A stretch of 64,000 bases of DNA from Bacteroidota bacterium (GTDB taxonomy: Bacteria > Bacteroidota > Bacteroidia > 2-12-FULL-35-15): the NCBI GenBank assembly GCA_025963725.1, contig JAOQAE010000002.1, forward strand, positions 1,179,765-1,243,764. Reading direction: 5' to 3'. The position numbers and the translations under genes are program-made. Below the pieces are notes generated by a model. The model saw only the letters and a program-made list of their open reading frames with translations, was not told where the DNA came from and ran no database searches. This document shows positions 9,202-17,460 of this stretch, piece after piece (the first letter of the stretch is position 1; each line of letters starts with the position of its first letter).

Positions 9202-10146
9202 TCAAAAACCACTCAGCAGTTCTTTTTTTGCAGCCTGGTATTCGGCAATGATCTCATCAATGATCGCTTTCGCGGGTTTGATCTCCTTTATGAGCGCAGC
9301 TACCTGCCCTATCTCGAGCTCGCCTTCATCGAGGTCGCCCTCAAACATGCCTTTTTTGGAGCGGCCCCTTCCGAGAAGCGTGTTCAACTCTTCAACGGAT
9401 GCTCCCCTGTTCTCCGCCTCCTGCACCTCCGAGAAAAATTTGTTCCTGAGCAGGCGGACAGGTGTAAGCTGCTTGAGCATTAATTTAGTATCGCCTTCCG
9501 AGGAACTGATCACGCTGTTCTTAAAATTGATATTAGCGGATGATTCTTCCGAGGCTACAAAGCGGCTGCCGATCTGCACGCCGTCCGCGCCCAGCGCCAT
9601 TACAGCGAGCATTGCGCGCCCGGTGCCGATGCCTCCCGCGGCTATCACGGGAATTTTCACGGCCTGTTTGATGAGCGGAATGAGGCAAAGCGTGGTGGTT
9701 TCTTCCCTGCCGTTGTGTCCCCCGGCCTCAAAGCCCTCCGCAACAATAGCGTCAACTCCCGCTTCCTCGGCCTTCAGGGCGAATTTTGTGTTGGCGATCA
9801 CGTGCACTACCGTAACTCCTTTATCCTTCAGTATTTTTGTCCATGTTTTGGGGTTCCCGGCGGAGGTGATCACCACTTTTACGCCTTCCGAAAGGATGAT
9901 GTCCATGTGCTTGTCGATGTCGGGGTAAAGCATGGGCACATTTACGCCGAAGGGCTTGTCTGTGGCCTTTTTGCACTTCTGAATATGCTCCCTGAGCACC
10001 TCAGGGTACATGCTGCCGCTCCCGATAACCCCGAGCCCGCCGGCATTGCTTACCGCGGCTGCCAGCTCCCAACCGCTGCACCAGATCATGCCTGCCTGCA
10101 CAATGGGGTATTGAATGTTAAAAAGTTCGGTGATCTTTTTGGACAT
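9202..10146 (-). CDS. Nitronate monooxygenase / FabK-like flavin oxidoreductase
   Basis: A 314-residue TIM-barrel flavoprotein. Visible family blocks are PIVQAGMIWCSGWELAAAVSNAGGLGVIG at the start, GFEAGGHNG near 140, and the FMN-phosphate segment AAGGIGTGRAMLAVMALGADGVQIGSRF near 170-197. Such enzymes oxidise nitronates or, as FabK, reduce enoyl-ACP using FMN; the sequence alone does not decide between them. Cytoplasmic. It heads a minus-strand run that continues into the M16 pair after 49 bp. A good plus-strand promoter for the barrel gene overlaps its 5' end. Confidence 0.85.
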   Translation of the reverse strand: MSKKITELFNIQYPIVQAGMIWCSGWELAAAVSNAGGLGVIGSGSMYPEVLREHIQKCKKATDKPFGVNVPMLYPDIDKHMDIILSEGVKVVITSAGNPKTWTKILKDKGVTVVHVIANTKFALKAEEAGVDAIVAEGFEAGGHNGREETTTLCLIPLIKQAVKIPVIAAGGIGTGRAMLAVMALGADGVQIGSRFVASEESSANINFKNSVISSSEGDTKLMLKQLTPVRLLRNKFFSEVQEAENRGASVEELNTLLGRGRSKKGMFEGDLDEGELEIGQVAALIKEIKPAKAIIDEIIAEYQAAKKELLSGF

Positions 10147-10168
10147 TATTCGGTTTTTTTTATCTTTG
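10139..10168 (+). promoter_or_regulatory. Candidate promoter of the first barrel gene
   Basis: TTG at 10139-10141, 19 bp, then TATCTTTG at 10161-10168, an exact TAnnTTTG match with standard spacing. It would give a leader of about 65 nt before the ATG at 10240. A second exact box, TATATTTG, lies at 10227-10234, only 5 bp before that ATG and without a well-spaced TTG, so two start sites are possible. Confidence 0.5.
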
Positions 10169-10239
10169 TAAAGAAGTGACGAAGGTAAAAATATTATTTG
10201 TGTATTTTTGTTTACATTTTTTATTATATATTTGCAACT

Positions 10240-11154
10240 ATGCGTAAATTACTACTACTATTAACCGTACTCTCCATACCGGCACTTTCCCACGCACAAT
10301 ACCTGTGGGATTTCGGCGTTCAGGCCGGCGCATCCAACTACCTGGGTGAAATGGGCGGTAAAGAAAAGACCCGCAGAAACTTTGTCAGCGACATTAAATT
10401 ATCCAAAACACAGATCACTGCAGGCGGCTTTGCCCGCTATAAATTCACCCCACTGATCTCTGCCAAGCTTGCCGCTAACTGGATCCGCATTGAAGGCGAG
10501 GATAACAAATCCACCAACAGGGGCCGCGTTGGCCGCAACCTTTCCTTTCAGAACAACATTTTTGAGCTTGAGCTTACCGGGCAGGTCTTCTTTTACGAGG
10601 TGCCCGATCTCGGACATACCTACCGCTACCGCAACGATTTTAAAATGTACGCATTCGCAGGTGTTGCCGGTTATTACCACAACCCGCGCGCTAATTACCA
10701 AGGCGAATGGGTGAACCTTCAGCCCTTGCAGACGGAAGGACGCCATTACAGCAAAATGGGCGTTTCCATTCCTTTGGGGATCGGCCTGTTCTTCACACTT
10801 GAAAAGCGCCACCGCATCGGCTGGGAATTCAACTGGAGGACCACCTTTACCGATTACCTCGATGACGTAAGCACCGTATATGCAGATCCTGCAGACCTTA
10901 CAAGCGCTGAAGCGATAGCGCTGGCAAACCGTCACAATGAATTGGGTGATGACACAAACAAGGATTATCCGGTAGCTTCTAATTACGGACCGGGCAAAAA
11001 GCGCGGCGATCCTTCGCATAACGATTCTTACCTGTCTACCTCGGTGTATTACAGCTATGTATTGCGCGGACGAAGCAGCTTCTACCGCTCCAAATACGGC
11101 AGCATCTTCAAACACAAAAAATACAAGAAACGTAAGATCCGTGCTAAATTCTAA
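10240..11154 (+). CDS. DUF6089-like outer membrane beta-barrel protein, paralogue 1
   Basis: A 304-residue protein with a signal peptide (MRKLLLLLTVLSIPALSHA, then QYLWDFGVQAGASNYLG) and alternating aromatic strands through the whole length, as in small outer membrane barrels. The tail is very basic (KHKKYKKRKIRAKF), unusual for a barrel end and possibly periplasmic. The ATG at 10240 begins the signal peptide. About two thirds of residues match the next gene, so the two are a tandem duplication, each with its own promoter and terminator. The family assignment is from memory of similar sequences. Role unknown. Confidence 0.75.
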   Translation: MRKLLLLLTVLSIPALSHAQYLWDFGVQAGASNYLGEMGGKEKTRRNFVSDIKLSKTQITAGGFARYKFTPLISAKLAANWIRIEGEDNKSTNRGRVGRNLSFQNNIFELELTGQVFFYEVPDLGHTYRYRNDFKMYAFAGVAGYYHNPRANYQGEWVNLQPLQTEGRHYSKMGVSIPLGIGLFFTLEKRHRIGWEFNWRTTFTDYLDDVSTVYADPADLTSAEAIALANRHNELGDDTNKDYPVASNYGPGKKRGDPSHNDSYLSTSVYYSYVLRGRSSFYRSKYGSIFKHKKYKKRKIRAKF

Positions 11155-11161
11155 AACAAAG

Positions 11162-11187
11162 GCCCCCGCAAAACGGGGGCTTTTTTT
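11162..11187 (+). terminator. Rho-independent terminator after barrel gene 1
   Basis: A perfect 7-bp stem GCCCCCG / CGGGGGC with a 5-nt loop is followed by seven T residues. It lies 7 bp after the stop codon. Confidence 0.9.
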
Positions 11188-11233
11188 ATGGCATTAAAAT
11201 ACGTTTTTAATGGCGAAAAAATATTCGCGTAAA

Positions 11234-11264
11234 TTGTGTGTTGTCGGGAATTATTTTATATTTG
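11234..11264 (+). promoter_or_regulatory. Promoter of the second barrel gene, adjacent to the start codon
   Basis: TTG at 11234-11236, a 20-bp spacer, then TATATTTG at 11257-11264, an exact Bacteroidota match. The ATG (11269) is 4 bp further on, so the mRNA would be leaderless or nearly so, as at pyrE. Confidence 0.6.
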
Positions 11265-11268
11265 TTAT

Positions 11269-12180
11269 ATGCGTAAACTACTCACCCTTATAACAATCAT
11301 TGCTTTACCTGTAATTTCCCAGGCTCAGTATCTTTGGGATTTCGGCGTTCAGGCAGGCGCTTCCAACTATCTTGGTGATATAGGAGGCAAAGAAAAAACC
11401 CGCAGAGATTTTGTGAGCGACATCCAGCTTTCGAAAACACAATTTACAACAGGTGCTTTTGCCCGCTACAGGTTCTCCCCCCTGATCTCAGCAAAGCTTG
11501 CTGCAAACTGGGTGCGGATAGAAGGAGCAGATAATAAATCGAGCAACCCGGGGCGGGTAGGCCGCAACCTTTCTTTCCAGAATAACATTCTTGAGCTGGA
11601 GCTTACCGGACAGGTATTCTTTTATGAAATTCCGGATCTCGGGCATACTTATATGTACCGCAACGATTTTAAAATGTATGCTTTTGCAGGCGTTACAGGC
11701 TTTTACAACAATCCGCGGACAATGTACAACGGCCAATGGGTCAACCTGCAGCCCTTGCAGACCGAAGGCAAGCACTACAGCAAAGCAGGCTTTGCAATCC
11801 CGTTAGGCATTGGGATGTATTTCACGATCAACAAGCGCCACCGCTTTGGCTGGGAATTCAACTGGAGAACAACGTTTACCGATTACCTCGATGATGTAAG
11901 CGGCGTATATGCCGATCCGTCGGAGCTGAGCAGCGAGGAGGCAATACTGCTTGCCAACCGCTACAACGAACTTGGCTCACAGGCCGGCGTTCCGGCTTCA
12001 AGGAATTACATGCCGGGCTCCAAAAGAGGCGATGCGAGCCATAACGACGCATACCTCTCCACCTCCTTTTATTACAGCTATGTGATCCGCGGAAGGAGCA
12101 GCATTTATAAAGGCCAGTTCGGAAGCATCTTCAAGAACAGCCAGCAATATAAAAAACGCAGAAGACGCGCAAAATTCTAA
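11269..12180 (+). CDS. DUF6089-like outer membrane beta-barrel protein, paralogue 2
   Basis: A 303-residue paralogue of the preceding gene. It has the same layout: signal peptide, QYLWDFGVQAGASNYLGDIGG start, aromatic barrel strands and a basic end (QQYKKRRRRAKF). Differences cluster in the segment after YADPSELSSEE, probably an exposed loop. The ATG at 11269 matches the start chosen for paralogue 1; a GTG at 11236 is in frame but lies on the promoter. Likely an outer membrane protein of unknown role. Confidence 0.75.
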   Translation: MRKLLTLITIIALPVISQAQYLWDFGVQAGASNYLGDIGGKEKTRRDFVSDIQLSKTQFTTGAFARYRFSPLISAKLAANWVRIEGADNKSSNPGRVGRNLSFQNNILELELTGQVFFYEIPDLGHTYMYRNDFKMYAFAGVTGFYNNPRTMYNGQWVNLQPLQTEGKHYSKAGFAIPLGIGMYFTINKRHRFGWEFNWRTTFTDYLDDVSGVYADPSELSSEEAILLANRYNELGSQAGVPASRNYMPGSKRGDASHNDAYLSTSFYYSYVIRGRSSIYKGQFGSIFKNSQQYKKRRRRAKF

Positions 12181-12189
12181 CCATACAAA

Positions 12190-12214
12190 GCCTCCGCAAA
12201 CCGGGGGCTTTTTT
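12190..12214 (+). terminator. Rho-independent terminator after barrel gene 2
   Basis: Stem GCCTCCG / CGGGGGC with one T-G wobble and a 5-nt loop, then six T residues. It is a diverged copy of the terminator at 11162-11187, so the duplication included the terminator. Confidence 0.8.
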
Positions 12215-12226
12215 AATACCATACAA

Positions 12227-12919
12227 ATGAGAAAGATCGGATTGATAGGCGGCATCAGCTGGGTATCCACTGTTGATTATTACAGGTTCATCAATACGGG
12301 TGTCAATGAAAAGCTCGGCGGACTCAACTTCGCGGAATGCATGATCCACTCCTTTAATTACGCGGAGATCAAAAAGAACAACGATGCCAACGACTGGGAC
12401 AAGACCTTAGCCATGATCAGTGAAGCATCGCTGCACATGAAGAATGCAGGCGCTGAAGCGATCGTGCTGTGCGCAAATACCATGCACCTGATCGCAGACA
12501 GGCTGCAGGAAAGGATCGGCATCCCGGTGATCCACATTGCCGTGGCAACAGCGGATGCGGTCCGGGAAAAGCAGGTAAAAAAAGTGGGGCTGCTGGGGAC
12601 AAAGTTCACAATGGAGCGAGACTTCTTTACATCTAAGCTGGAGGAAAAAGATATTGAGGCGATCATTCCAGAGGAAGAGGACCGCGCTTTTATCCATTAC
12701 ACTATTTTCGAGGAATTGGGCCGTGGTGCATTACTTGAAGAAAGCAGGCAGCGATACATTTCGATCATCGGCAAATTAATTGAAAGAGGTGCCGGCGGGA
12801 TCATTCTCGGCTGCACGGAGATCCCATTATTAATTAAGCAGGAAGATGTGAGTGTGCCGGTGTTTGATACGACGATGATCCATTCGAAGGCGGCAGTGGA
12901 GTTTATGGTTAGCGGTTAA
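12227..12919 (+). CDS. Aspartate/glutamate racemase family protein
   Basis: A 230-residue cytoplasmic amino-acid racemase. The N-terminal IGLIGGISWVSTVDYY and the two catalytic cysteines, in LCANTMH (near 84) and LGCTEIPLL (near 194), are those of the PLP-independent Asp/Glu racemase family. It interconverts L and D forms of an amino acid; aspartate or a broad substrate range is more likely than glutamate for this subgroup, but this is inference. It starts 12 bp after the terminator of the barrel gene and ends 3 bp before a palindromic repeat. Confidence 0.88.
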   Translation: MRKIGLIGGISWVSTVDYYRFINTGVNEKLGGLNFAECMIHSFNYAEIKKNNDANDWDKTLAMISEASLHMKNAGAEAIVLCANTMHLIADRLQERIGIPVIHIAVATADAVREKQVKKVGLLGTKFTMERDFFTSKLEEKDIEAIIPEEEDRAFIHYTIFEELGRGALLEESRQRYISIIGKLIERGAGGIILGCTEIPLLIKQEDVSVPVFDTTMIHSKAAVEFMVSG

Positions 12920-12921
12920 AG

Positions 12922-12953
12922 GACACACCCCTAACCCCTCTCGAGAGGGGAAT
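12922..12953 (-). repeat. Extragenic palindrome, family A copy 2
   Basis: ACACACCCCTAACCCCTCTCGAGAGGGGAAT, the reverse-complement orientation of copy 1. It forms an inverted pair with 13047-13079 around 93 bp of AT-rich sequence. The pair occupies the gap between the convergent racemase and glycosyltransferase genes. Confidence 0.75.
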
Positions 12954-13046
12954 TGCCGCTGCATGACTTGAACTGCAATGGGCACAATACAACTTTTTTT
13001 TTCGAATTATAATCACTGAATACGTAGTTAAAATTGAACGAAATCC

Positions 13047-13079
13047 ATTCCCCTCTTGAGAGGGGCAAGGGGTGTGTTT
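13047..13079 (+). repeat. Extragenic palindrome, family A copy 3
   Basis: ATTCCCCTCTTGAGAGGGG followed by CAAGGGGTGTGTTT, inverted relative to 12922-12953. It runs into the stop codon (13078-13080) of the glycosyltransferase gene, so the repeat supplies part of that stop. Confidence 0.75.
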
Positions 13080-13833
13080 ACGACCCAGCGCCAAAGAACT
13101 GCCCCAATTTCGACAGCGGCTTCCTGATGAGCGTGAACATTCCCGGCTTTAACCCGTTCAGCAGCCAGGCCTTTTTATCCTCGCGGTTCGCTTTGATGCG
13201 GTTGGACAGCGACACATTGCTTTTCCCGCCCACACGCATTTTCACCAATACTTCCGGGATGTACGTAGTGCTGCACTTATACCTGTGCAGCAGTCGGAGC
13301 ATCATTTCATAATCGGCAGCGGAGCGGAGCGTGGTGTTGAACACGCCAAATTTATCATAGCACTTTTTAAGGACGAAGAAAGATGGATGAGGCGGCATCC
13401 AGCCTTTGAAGAACAGCCCGTGCGTATATCCGCCGGAGCTCCAGTGGCGTTTCACCTTGCTTGTATCTTCCCTGTCTACATACTGCAGGTCGCCATAAAC
13501 GGTATCCGTTTTTTGTTCACTGAACGCTTTTACAATTTTAGAGATCACTTTATCATCGGTATAAAAATCATCCGCGTGAAGGATACCGATGATCTCGCCG
13601 GTAGCCAAAGCGATCCCTTTGTTGATGGCAAAATAGATCCCATCGTCCTTTTCAGAAATTATTTTTGAGATCCGCGAACTGTATTTTTCAGCTACCTGCA
13701 GGGTGTTGTCTTTGGAAAGGCCGTCCACGATAATGTATTCAATGTCCTTATGATCCTGTGAAAGCACCGACAAGATCGTAGATTCAATGGTGGAAGCGCT
13801 GTTGTAGCAAACGGTGATAATGGAAACTTTCAT
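13078..13833 (-). CDS. Glycosyltransferase family 2
   Basis: A 251-residue GT-A enzyme that should add a sugar to the growing surface polysaccharide at the inner face of the membrane. It shows the N-terminal SIITVCYNSASTIESTILSVLSQ, the nucleotide block EYIIVDGLSKDNT and the metal-binding HADD near residue 88. The start codon overlaps the stop of the upstream acetyltransferase by 4 bp (ATGA). It is the last gene of the polysaccharide operon and ends in a palindromic repeat. Sugar specificity cannot be read. Confidence 0.9.
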   Translation of the reverse strand: MKVSIITVCYNSASTIESTILSVLSQDHKDIEYIIVDGLSKDNTLQVAEKYSSRISKIISEKDDGIYFAINKGIALATGEIIGILHADDFYTDDKVISKIVKAFSEQKTDTVYGDLQYVDREDTSKVKRHWSSGGYTHGLFFKGWMPPHPSFFVLKKCYDKFGVFNTTLRSAADYEMMLRLLHRYKCSTTYIPEVLVKMRVGGKSNVSLSNRIKANREDKKAWLLNGLKPGMFTLIRKPLSKLGQFFGAGS

Positions 13834-14381
13834 CCCGCAATGATCCTTTCCCTTATTTTTTTTGCCGGGTTTCCCTGGTAAACAGCATAAGCATCAAGAT
13901 CGGATGTGGCCACCGATCCCGCGGAAAGCACGGCATGCGAATGACATTTCACTCCCGGGCAAACGGTTGACTTCGCCCCGATCCAAACGCCTTCTTCAAG
14001 GATGATCGCACCAACGATGAGGTCGAAGGCCGGTTTCTTATAATTGTGATTTCCGCAGAGCAGCAATGCGCCCTGCGAAACGCAGGCATTATTGCCGATG
14101 GAAACTTCCGCAAGGTTATCGATCCAGGCGTATTCACCGATCCATGCATGATCGCCGATGCTGAGCTTCCAGGGATATTTGATATTTACATGCGGCTTGA
14201 TAACAACTGACTGCCCTACCCTGGCACCAAAAAGCCGCAGCAGGAAGATCTTGAAGCCGTTGACAGGAAAAGCCGAATTAAGGAAGGCCGCATTGGTAAA
14301 ATACCACAGGAACCTTTTCACAGGATTTGCCCCCGGCGCATACCAGGAATTATTGAACTGCGACAAATCGGTTTTCTGCAT
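13830..14381 (-). CDS. WcaF-like hexapeptide acetyltransferase
   Basis: A 183-residue left-handed beta-helix acetyltransferase. Hexapeptide repeats run from about 60 to 165 (VVIKPHVNIKYPWKLSIGDHAWIGEYAWI, GVWIGAKSTVCPGVKCHSHAVLSAGSVAT), ending in YQGNPAKKIRERI. The overall layout, with an N-terminal FNNSWYAPGANPVKRFLWYF, is that of WcaF, which O-acetylates a colanic acid sugar. Here it probably acetylates a sugar of the local polysaccharide. It overlaps the next gene by 4 bp. Confidence 0.85.
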   Translation of the reverse strand: MQKTDLSQFNNSWYAPGANPVKRFLWYFTNAAFLNSAFPVNGFKIFLLRLFGARVGQSVVIKPHVNIKYPWKLSIGDHAWIGEYAWIDNLAEVSIGNNACVSQGALLLCGNHNYKKPAFDLIVGAIILEEGVWIGAKSTVCPGVKCHSHAVLSAGSVATSDLDAYAVYQGNPAKKIRERIIAG

Positions 14382-14399
14382 GTAACAAATTTATTAAAG

Positions 14400-15539
14400 C
14401 TATAAGAATAAATGCCTGTTTTGCTTAAGTATTTCATCGTTCCGGCTGTACTTCGCGGCGTAGCGAAAAGCGGCTTCCGACATTTCATTGTATTCCTGCT
14501 GGCCAAGCGCGGCGGAATGATCGATGTTATCGGCAAAATGCTCTTTGAACCGCAGGTCGCAGTCCCAGCCCACATTGCTTTCGATAAGGCGCTTCCAGGG
14601 CGTCTGGTCGCTGATGATCACAGGGCAGCCTGCCGATAACGACTGCAGAATGATGTGCCCGAAGTTCTCCCCCTGCGTAGGCATGAACATCATGTGATAG
14701 CTGCTGAGCATGGAAATCACCTTGCCGCTTTCTATGCTGCCTTTGTAATTGGCGGCCACGTTCTGCGGAAGCTCATCCATCACGAGCTTGCACTGCGCCC
14801 AGTATTCCTGGTCGTACACCGGCCCGTAAAAATCAAAGGCCACGTCCTGCTTCACCTGCTTCAGCACTTCCAGCGCATACAATAAATTTTTTTCCGGCGC
14901 TATGCGCGCCACATTCACAAGACGCAGTGTGCCTGCTTTTTTTTCGCGCAGCGGCAATTTTTCAAGCGGATTCTTTGAAGGGAGATTGGCAGCGATCATT
15001 ACAGGAATTTCCTCTCCGAGCGCCCTCCGCACATCCTGCTTTTCCTGTTCGTTGGTAACATGAAAGAGCACATTATCAAACAATTTCAGGATCCTTGCGG
15101 AGTGCATGAAAAATTTCTTCTTCGTTTTTTTTACACCCAGCGCGCTTTCCGCAAACATCCCCCTTGCAGCGATCACCACGCGCTTTTCGCGTTTTTTCCG
15201 CATGTAAAAAAGAGGGATAAGCGTAAAGTAAAGCGAGAAGATCCCGTTCAGGTAGAGATGATCAAATTCCGTTTTACGCAGGAGGTTCCGCACATTTGCA
15301 CGTGTGAGCTGATCTTCCGAAAAGTACCAGACCCTTGTTCCATCGGCTTGTACATTCCATTCGTTGCTCTTTACATTCTGATACGGGATGCTTTCACAGT
15401 AATCGGTATCACGCGTCACGATCGAGAAATCGAACTCGTCTTTTAAATGCTCCACCAAATTGGACACAGACTGGATGGGCCCGCCGGCCTTGTAGCCCGG
15501 GAGATACCAGTCGATGAAGATGAGCACCTTTTTTTTCAT
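14400..15539 (-). CDS. Glycosyltransferase family 4
   Basis: A 379-residue GT-B enzyme. The N-terminal domain begins VLIFIDWYLPGYKAGGPIQSVSNL, with the glycine-rich donor loop. The C-terminal domain has RLVNVARIAPEKNL and the retaining-GT block TQGENFGHIILQSLSAGCPVII, which carries the EX7E-type position with Q in place of the second glutamate. Expected to transfer a sugar from a nucleotide donor in the cytoplasm. It sits 2 bp downstream of AsnB and 18 bp before the acetyltransferase. Confidence 0.88.
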   Translation of the reverse strand: MKKKVLIFIDWYLPGYKAGGPIQSVSNLVEHLKDEFDFSIVTRDTDYCESIPYQNVKSNEWNVQADGTRVWYFSEDQLTRANVRNLLRKTEFDHLYLNGIFSLYFTLIPLFYMRKKREKRVVIAARGMFAESALGVKKTKKKFFMHSARILKLFDNVLFHVTNEQEKQDVRRALGEEIPVMIAANLPSKNPLEKLPLREKKAGTLRLVNVARIAPEKNLLYALEVLKQVKQDVAFDFYGPVYDQEYWAQCKLVMDELPQNVAANYKGSIESGKVISMLSSYHMMFMPTQGENFGHIILQSLSAGCPVIISDQTPWKRLIESNVGWDCDLRFKEHFADNIDHSAALGQQEYNEMSEAAFRYAAKYSRNDEILKQNRHLFL

Positions 15540-15541
15540 GT

Positions 15542-17437
15542 TTAATTTTCAATGTTATTTTCCTGCAGCCAGTTCTCCAGCACCACGAGGTACCATACCC
15601 TCGACCAGGTGATCCGCGGATCGTCCTTCATAAAATCAGTCCAGAGCTTCATCACTCCTTTTTCATGGAACATTTCCCGTTTCGACAGCGAGGCCATTCT
15701 CTGCTCGCAGAAAGCTCTCAATTCATTTTTCATCCAGCTTTTCCAAGGGAAGGTAAAGCCCATTTTCGGGCGGTTCACGATCTCCGGAGGAAGAAGATCT
15801 CCGAGCGAATCCACCAGTAATTTTTTGGGCGATGCGGTGCTCTTGTATTTATCGGGCACTCCAAGCACATATTCCACGAGCGTGTAGTCGATGAAGGGAA
15901 CACGCACTTCGAGCGCATGCGCCATGCTCATCTGGTCGGTATCGCGCAGCAGCACATTTTGCATGTATGAGGCGATCTCAGCTACCGATACCTTCGACAT
16001 AACCGGGCTGATCTCTTCCAGCTTACAGGCATCCAGTATTTCGGAAACGCTGTTGGGCGGCAGTGCCGTTGCATTCAGCACCGAGCCGATCTGTCCGTCG
16101 GTAAGCACCTGCCTCGACAATGCATAAAATGAATTAAAGCTGATCTTCGGCTGCTTCAGCAATTCCGCGATCTTTTCGGAAGCAACGCCGGGCTTCATTT
16201 TCATCAGCCCACTTCCACCGATGGCTCGCACCGGCCGCGGAATGCTATTCATCCATTTGATCTTTCCTAATTCGGCAACACGCTTAAAAACATCGTAGCC
16301 CGCAAAAAGCTCATCGCCGCCAAGGCCCGATAAAGCCATGGTGATACCGGCATTCTTCGTGGCTTTTGAAACAACATAAGTATTCGGCCCGTCACCGCTC
16401 GGGTGGTCCATTGCCTTTAATGCATTGGGCAGCTCCTTAATAAAATCATCCGGTGAAAGGCGGATCTCGTGGTGATCGGTATTGAATTTTTTTGCGATGA
16501 GCTGCGCATATTTTGCTTCGGAGAATTCGCTCTCGTCGAAGGTCACGGAGAAGGTCTTTACTTTTTCAGCAGATACCTTGCTCATCAGCCCAACCACGGC
16601 GCTCGAATCGATCCCGCCGGAAAGAAAGGCCCCGAAAGGAACATCGGCGATCAGCCTTCGTTCTACGGACTTGGTCAGCAGCGTTTCCACATCTTTGCAA
16701 ACTTCGGTATAGCTTTTTCCATCCGATGCCCTGCTGATATTTTTAGTGAGGCTCCAGTAATTTTTTATGGTGAGCTTCTCATTTTTCATTTCCACGTAAT
16801 GCCCGGGCATCAGCATCTTTATGCCTTTAATGATGGTGTTCGGGGCATGCACGGTTTGGTAGCGCAGGTAATCCGCAAGCCCGGCAGGATCCATTTTTTT
16901 CGGGATCAGCCCGCTTGCAAGCAGCGGCCTCATTTCGGAGGAGAATGCAAACACGCCATTGGTGTACAGGTAATACAGCGGCTTGATGCCAAGCCTGTCG
17001 CGTGCAATAAAGAGCTCCTGCTTTTCTGTGTCCCAGATCGCGAAAGCGTACATGCCGTTGAAGCGCTTCAGGCAATCGGCGCCCCAGCGTGCATACGCAG
17101 CAAGGATGACTTCGGTGTCGGTGTTTGTTTTAAAAATATAAGCGCGCTCCGATGAGCCGCTCACCACGCGCTGCAGCTCGAATTTCAGCTCCCTGTAATT
17201 ATACAGCTCGCCATTGTAGGTGATCTGGTAACGCCCGTCGGACGAAACCATCGGCTGGTGTCCCGCAGAGGAAAGATCAATGATAGAAAGCCGGCGGTGC
17301 GCAAGTGCGATCTTCCCATCCACAAAAAAGCCTTCATCATCCGGCCCGCGGTGCTTCATGCAGGTGTTCATCGCGCCGAGCTTATCACGGGCGATCCCTG
17401 CATCTGTTAAACCATATATTCCGTTAATGCCGCACAT
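15542..17437 (-). CDS. asnB: Asparagine synthase (glutamine-hydrolysing)
   Basis: A 631-residue class II amidotransferase. Cys2 of MCGINGIYG is the glutaminase nucleophile, followed by HRGPDDEGF and HRRLSIIDL. The synthetase domain has the ATP PP-loop SGGIDSS near residue 270 and GLGGDELFAGYDVF. It transfers ammonia from glutamine to an adenylated carboxylate. In polysaccharide loci such enzymes may amidate a uronic acid rather than aspartate; the sequence does not decide. It lies between WecE and a GT4, within the operon. Confidence 0.9.
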   Translation of the reverse strand: MCGINGIYGLTDAGIARDKLGAMNTCMKHRGPDDEGFFVDGKIALAHRRLSIIDLSSAGHQPMVSSDGRYQITYNGELYNYRELKFELQRVVSGSSERAYIFKTNTDTEVILAAYARWGADCLKRFNGMYAFAIWDTEKQELFIARDRLGIKPLYYLYTNGVFAFSSEMRPLLASGLIPKKMDPAGLADYLRYQTVHAPNTIIKGIKMLMPGHYVEMKNEKLTIKNYWSLTKNISRASDGKSYTEVCKDVETLLTKSVERRLIADVPFGAFLSGGIDSSAVVGLMSKVSAEKVKTFSVTFDESEFSEAKYAQLIAKKFNTDHHEIRLSPDDFIKELPNALKAMDHPSGDGPNTYVVSKATKNAGITMALSGLGGDELFAGYDVFKRVAELGKIKWMNSIPRPVRAIGGSGLMKMKPGVASEKIAELLKQPKISFNSFYALSRQVLTDGQIGSVLNATALPPNSVSEILDACKLEEISPVMSKVSVAEIASYMQNVLLRDTDQMSMAHALEVRVPFIDYTLVEYVLGVPDKYKSTASPKKLLVDSLGDLLPPEIVNRPKMGFTFPWKSWMKNELRAFCEQRMASLSKREMFHEKGVMKLWTDFMKDDPRITWSRVWYLVVLENWLQENNIEN

Positions 17438-17460
17438 TTCGTTTTTGAAAAATTAAAAAA

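Noticed and set aside
15060-17155. Plus-strand open frames opposite asnB and GT4
   Set aside because: Antisense to clearly coding genes with strong motifs; no family resemblance.
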